Assembly (NCBI GenBank): GCA_963402885.1
Contig: OY727100.1
Span: forward strand, 23,593,665 to 23,657,664
Direction of reading: 5' to 3'
DNA from: Antedon bifida
Taxonomy: Eukaryota; Echinodermata; Crinoidea; Comatulida; Antedonidae
Length of the DNA stretch: 64,000 nucleotides
Of the stretch, positions 1-11,000 are shown one piece after another (within the stretch, counting starts at the first letter, position 1; every line of letters begins with the position of its first letter). Below the pieces are notes generated by a model. The model made no database searches and had not been told where the DNA came from. It saw only the letters and a program-made list of their open reading frames with translations. A program made the translations under genes and the position numbers.

Positions 1-183
1 ATATCTCGTTTACTTTACTATCGAATCTTCATACAGTATTGCAATAATAATTTACGTACGGTATTGCCAAATCTTTATATCTCGTTTACTTTACTATCGA
101 ATCTTCATACAGTATTGCAATAATAATTTACGTACGGTATTGCCGAATCTTTATATCTCATTTACACTGTACTATCGAATCTT
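1..183. repeat. 76-bp tandem repeat, about 2.4 copies
   Basis: A 76-base unit starting ATATCTCGTTTACTTTAC is present at 1-76, again almost unchanged at 77-152, and as a diverged partial copy to about 183. The array may continue to the left of the window. Confidence 0.9.
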
Positions 184-897
184 GATTTTTTATTGATTAG
201 TAATAGGGTGTGTTATACATTAAGTGTTATTCCATTGTAATACATTGTTTGTGTTTTCAATAAAGCAACATGGGGACGAAAACGCGACCTTCTACAGCAC
301 TATTCCTGGCCGGCCGTGTAGTTTTTAGCAGAAATTCGCGTAATTAATTACCGTACCGTACAGACACTTGCATCTTTTTTTAATATTTAAAACTCATTTT
401 AAATTGATCAATATTTATATATCTGAAGGTATGAAATAATTTAGGATATTAAATAAATAAATTGATTCATCATGTTATTGTAATTATTATGACTGCGAAC
501 ACTACTACAGTAGTTACTTTACTAATTAATTAATATACAATAACAAATATATATATTTTGATATACTTTATTGAAAATATATATATATATTATTCTTAAT
601 AATTGGCTTATTATATATTATATTAATATACAATACAAACACCACAATGTATTTTATTGACTTTATTAAACATATCATTTAGAACAGTTAAAGTAAGTAA
701 TCATCGATTCGCCATTTCGTTTAAAAGAACGTATCACATTCAATCTGTAAAAAAAGAGAATAAATTACATAATAATTTAGATTGTTATTTACGTCCGAGG
801 TAAAGAAAACCTGTTGAAACAATGACAATCAAAGATTACAAAACAACGACAATCAAAGCACACACGGCGTTCCATACAAATTACCGTTATTGAACTA

Positions 898-921
898 GCG
901 GCCGCTTTGGTTGGCGGCCGC
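898..921. repeat. Short GC-rich palindrome pair
   Basis: Two copies of the self-complementary octamer GCGGCCGC (898-905 and 914-921) are separated by 8 bases, in surroundings that are otherwise strongly AT-rich. Function unknown. Confidence 0.6.
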
Positions 922-1347
922 TTCGACCGTAATCCATTAATAAAGCCTACCCTACCAGTATGTCATTGTTAATTTGGTTGTATGAAATCTGATGTTTATA
1001 CATTGAATTTTTAGGTGATGAGTAATTAATGGATCAACATAAGTACTATTTCATAATTCATTTTTGTTTTAAACAATCTCATACAAATGAGAGATAGATA
1101 TATATTAATAATATAAAAATAATAAAATCTTTTACCATTCTGACAATGGTTCTATATCCTGTTTGATGCTGAGTTGTTGGAAAGGACATTGAATAAAATA
1201 ACACTCAGCTACTGTACTTTATCAAGATTCTTAATAATTACTCCCATGAGGGGAAGTGGTTATTACAAAAACCATATTAATGACTTCCGTTATTTTGGTA
1301 TGAATAGCATGGATTGCCGTCCATGGATTTAGTAAATTGAATACTAA

Positions 1348-1760
1348 GTATCATAACAATCTCTTTATTAAATTATACAGTAATTGTTATGGTTTACGCA
1401 GGCCAATCTAGATACAAAATGTTGATTTAAAAAAAAACACTGGTCAGTTTTTTCTTAAATTTTACATTCTTAAAGTCTTATTAATAAATGATTGCCTTAT
1501 TATTTATTCATATCATAATAAAAGAATAACATGAAGGTATATTCAAAGAATATACATACTACAGTCTAGTACTGAACAATCTCTTTAAATAATTATAAGT
1601 AATTGTTGTGATGATTGTATAAATACTTTACTGTAGGTAAGGGATACAAAATGTTGATTTAAAAAACAAACTGGTAGTTAGTTTCCCAATTGACATTCTT
1701 AAAGTCTTATTAATAAATGATTATTCATTCATGTCATAATTAATAAGAGAATGAAATTGA
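1348..1760. repeat. Tandem duplication of about 220 bp
   Basis: The segment around 1348-1540 (containing AACAATCTCTTTA, ACAAAATGTTGATTTAAAA and ACATTCTTAAAGTCTTATT) recurs in the same order at about 1572-1760, with substitutions and small indels. It is an old local duplication. Confidence 0.75.
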
Positions 1761-2003
1761 TAATTAATGTCTATATTCTCACAAGAAAAATTAGCAAATG
1801 ATTGAATTTCATCTCAGTCTAACAGCAGGAAATTCAAACTTGAATAAAGTTCAGTTTAAATATGAGAGATACTTGCAATACAGTACTATTCTTATTTCAA
1901 GCTATTGTTTTGAATGTACTCAAATTGACATTACAGTAAGTTATATTACATACTGTATGGTTATTTATTATTCTTTCAGATAATTTAAATAACTCTATTA
2001 GAC

Positions 2004-5000
2004 ATGGCTTTAAAGGCAAACTTTGCTGTTGTCATTTACATGGCAGGTAAGGCATACTGAATTTTTTCTAAATCAACGTTTAAGCAGATAATTCCAAATT
2101 GCCTACCAAAACACTACAGTACAAACAATGTATTCTATAAATCTTTTTAGTCTGTCCCAGTTCATGTCCAATTTGGAAGATTTGATGACCAATATCGACA
2201 ACTTTTGTCATACAGTATTCAACAGTATTTAATAATATTAAGGAAATCTTTTATTTTGTTTCCATCCAAAATTAGATGCACTGTACTCACAAGAGATTAT
2301 AAATAAAGAACTGCCCACTTAAATACCAGAATCTTTGATTGATGTAGATGGTCATAAGTTTGATCTTTATGTAATGATATATAGTATGCTCCATTTTTAA
2401 TAAATGAATAATATGATTAAAGATGTATTGTCCCCCTGAAAAAATCATTCTTAAAATGTTTTGAAATATTCCATTTTAATGTAACAATAAAATAATAGTT
2501 ATCCACTTTGACCAAAAATTGGATCGAAAAAAAATGTATTTACCTGGAGAAAATGTAATTTAAAGCAAAAAAATGTCAAATTGGCTGCCAGCCAATGGAT
2601 TTTTGGTTGAATTTAACCATTTATTTTGTCATTTTATAAGTGAAAACATGATTAACTTTATTAAAACAAAATAACATATTCAAACTCTGATTTAATTAAT
2701 CTTCATTTTTCATGTTTTTGGGGGACAATACATATTTATTAATTTTCTCCTAGTTTTATTCTGTACATGTACTGGTGTGACTGTAACTATTGACAGCTTG
2801 GATGATGTGATTGAAGGATCTGAAACGAGAATGATATGCAACTACGATCCTACGAGTGGTGGGACTATTATCATAGTATGGAATAATGTCACAGGAGCAT
2901 CTGAACTTATAGCAACAACTGTTGTGGGTGGAACTAAAGGAGTTGATCCTGCCTATAGTGCCATCTTTAGTCTTGATCCAGATGATGATAGAGTTCTTGT
3001 GATTGATAACACTTTACGTAGTTACAGTGGTGATTATCAATGTGAAGTTACTATTGTTGCGGTATCTTCTGGCAACGATGATGTTACTCTGAATGTTATT
3101 TGTAAGAACATTGTTTTGCCAATTATGGAATTCTCCAAATGTTACAACAGCATCTTGTTTATAAATTGTTGCTTATTATATTTTGTTGCATATTCCAAAG
3201 ACATAGTTAATAGCCTATTAGACTTCTTCTTCTACTAGAATTCTTCTTTACCAGTTATTATTAATAACAGTGTGTACAGTATTGCATAAATTTATATGTT
3301 ATGTTTCTTATCAAATGTTTTATAGCTTTTGTAACTGTTCATCAAGCCTTAACATTTCCTAAACTTATTTATCTACAGGTACAAGCCACAATTAATACTT
3401 ATACAGTTGTACAGTAATAATAATAATAATTTAATTTATTTCGGAACTTCACTTTTGTAACAGTGGCACACTTCACATTTTGAAGGTGCGTCCAACAAAA
3501 AATATATATATATTTTAATTATTAAAATATTTTATTCTTATTATATTTGTATAGATTTAGAGGACCCTGTATTAAGTTTTACTACACCTGTGAATGAGGG
3601 TGATCCAGTAACATTGTCATGTGATGTCGTTTCCAAACCAAACGCCGGGTTCACTTTTAAGAAGGATGGATCAGTGTTACAGCAAGGAGGATCGTCTACT
3701 TACACATTCACCGCGGATCGGAACGATCAAGGAAGTTATACGTGTGAGGTAGATAACAATGCTGGTACTAAAGCTACTGCTGGTCAGGTTCTAGAGGTGT
3801 ATTGTAAGTATGCCTTTATATTGTTCAAATTTAACTTATCCTAAAACTAAACATCAAACTTTATGTAATGTCAGAGTGTGTTTAATCAATACTCTTTGCT
3901 TAATTGTTACCAAATAACATAAATGTATCATTATATAATTTAGTTACTTTACTTAAGATTTCACAAACAATTAAGAATAGTTTGAACTATTCTTAATTGT
4001 TTGTGAAATCTTAAGTAAAGTAACTTAACTAAATTATATAATTTCCTTCCATGCAATAATATTACTGAGATGGGTAATGCTAGCCAAGTTAATTATGACA
4101 TTATTACTTTATACTTAGTATAAATATATATAGAATAGTTGACTTTCACAGATCGATATTTAAAACTGTACATAAACCATCCATCTAAAGCCTGGGTATG
4201 TCAAAGGGAAATGCAACTCTTCTATGAATATACATTATTAAATACAATTCTTTATTATTTTTCAGTCGCTCCTGAAATTACAGCACTAGAAGACATGCAA
4301 GTTTCCCGAGGAGAACGTGTTGTGATAAGCTTTGATGTAGTGGCCAGACCTGCTGCTAACTATGATTGGTCATCACAAGATGCAACTGACATTGATAACG
4401 ACCCAGAAACATTCACATTTTTTGCTTCAAACACCATTGGTGATGTGTATACTGTGACGTTGAATGCAAGTAATGAGGTGGCAGCAAGACAGAGTACAGT
4501 ACAAGTCACTGTTGTAGGTAAGTTAAATGCTCAGGTTGTCCAACATATTAAGACAATTATTGGTCAGAATTGGCTTAACAGGGAAATTAGCTTGCTACTT
4601 TGCGACTTAAAGGTGGGGGCTATGCAGCAAGTGGTGTCATTTAAATTCGCACTTTAACAAACACAATTCAACTATTCCCTCAGACCACAGTCCTAGAGCT
4701 ACAGTTCAATTCAACTATTCCCTCAGACTACAGTCCTAGAGCTACAGTTCAATTCAACTATTCCCTCAGACTATAGTCCTAGAGCTACAGTTCAATTCAA
4801 CTATTCCCTCAGACTACAGTCCTAGAGCTACAGTTCAATTCAACTATTCCCTCAGACTATAGTCCTAGAGCTACAGTTCAATTCAACTATTCCCTCAAAC
4901 TACAGTCCTAGAGCTACAGTTCAATTCAGCTATTCCCTCAAACTACAGTCCTAGAGCTACAGTTCAATTCAACTATTCCCTCAGACTTCAGTCCTAGAGC

Positions 5001-8000
5001 TACAGTTCAATTCAACTATTCCCTCAGGCTACAGTCCTAGAGCTACAGTTCAATTCAACTATTCCCTCAGACTTCAGTCCTAGAGCTACAGTTCAATTCA
5101 ACTATTCCCTCAGACTACAGTCCTAGAGCTACAGTTCAATTCAACTATTCCCTCAGACTACAGTCCTAGAGCTACAGTTCAATTCTACTATTCCCTCAAA
5201 CTACAGTCCTAGAGCTACAGTTCAATTCAACTATTCCCTCAGACTACAGTCCTAGAGCTACAGTTCAATTCAACTATTCCCTCAGACTACAGTCCTAGAG
5301 CTACAGTTCAATTCAACTATTCCCTCAAAATACAGTCCTAGAGCTACAGTTCAATTCAACTACAGGTATTCCCTCAGACTACAGTCCTAGAGCTACAGTT
5401 CAATTCAACTATTCCCTCAACAGTCCTAGAGCTACAGTTCAATTCAACTATTCCCTCAGACTACAGTCCTAGAGCTACAGTTCAATTCAACTACTTCCTC
5501 AGACTTCAGTCCTAGAGCTACAGTTTAATTCAACTATTCCCTCAGACTTCAGTCCTAGAGCTACAGTTCAATTCAACTATTCCCTCAGACTTCAGTCCTA
5601 GAGCTACAGTTCAATTCAACTATTCCCTCAGACTTCAGTCCTAGAGCTACAGTTTAATTCAACTATTCCCTCAAACTACAGTCCTAGAGCTACAGTTCAA
5701 TTCAACTATTCCCTCAGACTACAGTCCTAGAGCTACAGTTCAATTCAACTATTCCCTCAGACTTCAGTCCTAGAGCTACAGTTCAATTCAACTATTCCCT
5801 CAAACTACAGTCCTAGAGCTACAGTTCAATTCAACTATTCCCTCAGACTATAGTCTTAGAGCTACAGTTCAATTCAACTATTCCCTCAAACTACAGTCCT
5901 AGAGCTACAGTTCAATTCAACTATTCCCTCAGGCTACAGTCCTAGAGCTACAGTTCAATTCAACTATTCCCTCAGACTACAGTCCTAGAGCTACAGTTCA
6001 ATTCAACTATATTTATCAGCATCTTGTTTCACTTGTCAATCCAACTAAAAGATTATAAATTGAAACAATAACATAAATAGAACTTGTAGTAACCTGAACA
6101 ATGTTTAGAATTAGTGTCAATTTGGTAATCAATTTAAGTAGAGAATGCAATATTTAATAGAATGAACGCACTGAACTATTTTTTTAAAGATATAGATTTA
6201 CAATTTCAATGGTACAGTATTTCATTGCACTGCACCTAGAATCAATACACTCAAAAAATCTAATAAGACAATTCATGTCTCACCAAAGGACTTCAAATGA
6301 TTTCAAGTCCAGGACATTTTGAAAGTTTACACACTGTACTGGGTTATTCACCGATCCAGAAATGAATTTTATAGTCTAGATTAAGTGATTTACATTTGAT
6401 TAGATTTAAATCAGCTAAAAATATTATAAAAAATATTGACCCAATGGCTTAAAATTCAGCTTCATTTCAAGCCAACATCCACCACCTCAAGTATTCATTA
6501 TACCTGTTGTCATGTGTCAATAGATTGTAACTTTTTTAGACGTATTCACAGATAACATTTTGCATTCATCTAATTTAGACTATTAGTTTGTTGCATGACT
6601 GTTTGTTGGTGAGATGTACTGATTTAACTCTTATAACTTTGGTTGTACACTTCATAACTATTTTCTATGTTTTTAATTAGGATTAATTTTTCCTTGGTTT
6701 CTTTTTTAAGAATATTTTTGTCTATATACTCCCTAGTTTTGTTTTTTTAGTTATGTTATCCCAGATTTTCAAGATTTTTTTAAATTTTGATTAAAATTTT
6801 AAAATGTATTAATATTAAATGACCATGGACAATTATGGACAATTGACCCTTGCCCTTTGAACTTGAACCATAGCCAAGAGCTGTTCAATTTGTTTTTGCA
6901 GCCCGGACCACAACCCTGATCACTACAAATGCGTTCACAACACAACCAGGTAAACCAATTAATTTACCTAAATTTTCAAATCCAACTAAATTGGTAATTA
7001 TTCAGCAAATGTCCTCAAAGTATTCATTTACATAATAATAATTTTGCTATACTTTTATTATTTGGCACACAACATTTATTTTAAATTTCTAGCTTGTTGG
7101 AGTAGCTTAAAATGTTGCTACCCCAAATTTGCAGAGTACGGTACTTTTTGCATTGAACAGCTTTTTTTCTTTTCATTTATTTGTTCTTAGATTTTCTTGT
7201 TTTTATAAGAAAATTTAAGAAATACTGCATGATGTTTGTTTGCCTGTGTCTTAATATGTGTTTAATAATAATGCTTTATTTATAAATGATAATATATTAA
7301 CATTGTGATGTGTAAAATTGTTTTTTAATAATAATTATTTTAATTTAAATTAATAAACCTTATATACTGCCCTGGATGTTTACTAGTTTTTAATAAAAAA
7401 TGAACTAAATATACATAAAATAAATTCAAAAATATTACCATTATGCTTCTTGTTGTCTAACCTACAATAAAATAAGTCCTACCTTTTACTTACTTACAGT
7501 ACTTATGCTAAAATATAACCTTAATACTGTAATATAAGTCCTTACCTATGCTTGCCTAACTTTACATGCTTAGTATACCGTATACTTTTTATGGTGTTCT
7601 TTTAATAAAAATGCCCTTTGCATGCATGTTTGCTATAAACTTCATAACATGATTGCATGAATGCAATGCGCATTCATGTTGGCTGACTGTATTTTACATA
7701 CTTATTAACTAGTAACATGAATGTAGTTGATGTGTTTGCTGTGAACTATTTTAATATCCATACTACATACCTATGTGATTTGCCTGTCTTATGTTATAAA
7801 ATATAAAAAAGAAATATATAACTTAACTAATGTGCATGGTAATCCACCTGTATATTGTGCAAGGCCTTCTGTTTTTACCATTAATTTACTATCATAATAT
7901 TTAGAGTACACCTGTATAATGATCATGAGTCTGCCACATAATTATGTGAAAATGTTATTTAGAGTAGAGAGTACAGATGTTTACTATTATATTCATTCAA

Positions 8001-11000
8001 TCAGTGTTTGATGTGTGCTGCACATTGTGTTAAACTTGGGTGTTTACCTTTGTTTTGATGTTGGGTTTGTGTAAAGCTCTGTCTACACTATGAAACTAGT
8101 TTGACAAAAAAAGTGTGATGTGCCCAAATATGGTAGTGATAATATGCCCAAATATGGTAGTGATATGACATCACCATGTCCATATATGGGCACATCACAT
8201 TTTTTGTCACATAAAGTTTGATAGTGTAGACAGAGCTCCAAACATTTTGTTTATAGCCTGTACAGTACTAGTGTATAAAGGGTTTTCTTTGTCACTGTAG
8301 GCACTCTTATCACTATAGCACATCACTACCACTAGTGTACCTTACAATGAAAACCTATTATAATGTGAAGTCAATGCACTCAAATTTCAACCTAAAGTCT
8401 GTGATTTTTGTTTGCAATTTAAGCCACTTTTTTTTTTATTATAGCTTGTAACGATACGTATACTTGTAGTACTCTTTTGTGTTAGTGTGTATACTCTTTA
8501 ACATGCCAAGTGAACCATGTATATATCTAGTATTTATACCTTATAAAGTATAATAACCAAAACACAGAATGCACAAGCACTACAATGTACACCTCAATGC
8601 ACTTACTCAATGCTATTTATAAGATATCCTGTTGCTTTAAACTTAGTATGTACTACAGTTGTTTATTATATTCAAATAATTATTAATAAGGAAACAAGTT
8701 TATAAAATTCTGCTGAAAGATGTTCAGAATTGTAATGTTTGGTTTGCATTAGGTTTTGTATGAGTTATTGTTTGTAGGCTTTAGTTCACACTAAGACTTG
8801 GATGACGACTGCATGTCGTGATTAAAGGTTTGATTCATCTGGTAAACAACAATCAATGGTGTTTTGTTTATCCAAACAGTAATGGGAATTCCTGGGGAAA
8901 AGTGTACTGTATTTGAAAGTAATTTTTTTAGAACTTGAAATAATTATGGTAAAGCTTGACTATGGGATTGGTTAAAATTATTATTATGAAAAATACTTAA
9001 TCACCTTTCCCCATTCAAGAATTAGGCTAGATACACACAAATTAGAAATTGTATTCATTCATACTGACAATTACAAGTTTCCAGTCAATATCTGCTACGA
9101 TGGTCACATGATGGACTTAATAACATTGTTACAGAGCATTATAACATTTTACATATTTTATCATTTTGGCAAATTATAGTAAATATCTCAAAATAATAAA
9201 TAGTTTATTACCTGGTCTTTACAATAATATCATTAATATTATTATGGTCCATAAAATGTTTATGAAGTTGTACAAATAGTAATATATTTATTTTTATCCC
9301 AACAGATTCATGTGGTTCTTTATCTATTGTGAATGACGGTAAACAAGTGGATGGTAACATGAATGCTGAGGTTGATGATGATGTATCTTTACGTTGTCAG
9401 TGTGGTGACTCAGACGAGGGTTTTGATTATGAATGGACGTTAGATGGAGAGAAAAGGTCTGAAAGTACTCTGACATTTACAGCTGAAAAAAGCGGACATG
9501 AGGTTGTTTGCATTGGTACGGCAGGAGCACCAGAACCATCTAGTGTCAGTATAAATGTTTTAGTTAGTGATAAAGGTAATTATTTAATTTTTACTATTAT
9601 TAAATGTAAATTTGTTTTAGAGTTGTATTACTAACTGCTCTAAATGTACTGCACTATTAACTGTTAAAATTATTGATATTATATACAGAGCCTAGTACTG
9701 GTGGCAAAGGTGGTATAGGAACTGGCGCCATTGTTGGTATTGTTGTTGGAATACTTGTCATGCTTATTATTTTAGGAGTCGTCATCATAATCGTTTTAAA
9801 ATCCAGTAAGTCTTGTTTTTGGTTTCGTCTAAATGGAGAATGACTTAATATGGTGAAAATTGTATAGAAACATATGAGCCAAGTTTCTATAGAAACCTAT
9901 GAGCCATGTTTCTATAGATTGTTGTCCAGCATCACAGTGAAATTAGCATCACATATTTATCACATGTGACTCCTGTATCATGGGCTCTTCTTGCGTAACA
10001 TTTCATGTGATGCTGTATCATAGAATTTGTAATATTGTATTTGTAGATACAGTACTGTGAATCGCATGTGGATGTATAGCTCACATTTATGAAATTTTAT
10101 TTTAATGTTGTTTTTTTTTTACTTTTCAGGGGATGATGGACCTTCAAAGTAAGTCTAAACCACATAATTATGCGGCTTGTATTATGATTGCATTTGTCCT
10201 AATATATTCTTTATTGAATGTTAAAATTAAGATATTTAAACGTTGCTACTGCTATCATTACAATAAGCAAATATAACATTTTAAATTAAAAGTCAATTGT
10301 ATATAGAATATGAGTTCTTACGCAATATATTCATTGCCTGAAATATGTATTCAAATTTAAATTTTGTTTTTCTTTTATAATGATTTTATACTCCGATTGT
10401 TTCATATTGAAATGAATTAATGAAAGTAAAACTAAAATAAATAAAATGAGTAGTCTTTTTGAGAAATATTTTTTTAAATACCAAATTACAGAGAAACTGA
10501 AAGTTTTTGTATTAAAAAATAACAATTAAACAATGAAACAATAACAAAATGAAACAATTTATATCCTTGACTCTTTCAGATCCGCTGATTCAGCTTATAT
10601 GGATGTTACGTGGGACACAAAAGATCCAAATCGTGTAAACCAAGGAAAGAAGACAGCGCCACCAAGTAACGGCACAAAAGAGGCAGCGAAGGTAGCTGTT
10701 TATGTCTGATATATATTTTGATGTGCTGTGTAACATTAAGCTCACATTCAAGTACATTTCTCATGTCATTTAGTTACTGTGTAACAGCTCATCATATACA
10801 AAAGAACAACAATGATATTGAGTTCTTTGTCATGTGTGCCATAGTGACATCATTGTTATTTCCTTATAGTTGTAATAACATTGATCATTTTGCGATTTCA
10901 TCATGCCACATTTTCACCAGCAGTGATGACAGAGCATTATAGTTCGTCAATTTGGAGCAGATATTGCTGCTACCCCTATTCTCAAAATATCTAATTGTAT

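Larger units (their letters stand above)
184..2003. other. Non-coding stretch upstream of gene 1
   Basis: AT-rich DNA with no supported coding exon. An AATAAA-type signal lies near 260 and could close an upstream transcript, but no gene is visible for it. A short GC-rich island with two NotI-type octamers lies at 898-921. A roughly 220-bp tandem duplication occupies 1348-1760. A good donor (GTAG then GTAAGG) ends at 1636, and an acceptor (TTCTTTCAG) ends at 1979, 24 bases before the gene 1 start codon. A non-coding first exon of gene 1 is therefore likely in this stretch. Confidence 0.5.

Noticed and set aside
184-330. Possible long terminal repeat end (AATAAAGCAAC near 260)
   Set aside because: No matching second repeat, primer site or coding region in the window; a plain polyadenylation signal explains it as well.
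824-858. Pair of TCF/LEF-like ATCAAAG motifs upstream of gene 1
   Set aside because: A 7-base motif is expected often by chance in AT-rich DNA, and the promoter position of gene 1 is unknown.
1798-1983. Small plus-strand frame MIEFHLSLTAGNSNL upstream of gene 1
   Set aside because: No signal peptide or domain, and it overlaps the probable 5' UTR intron end of gene 1.
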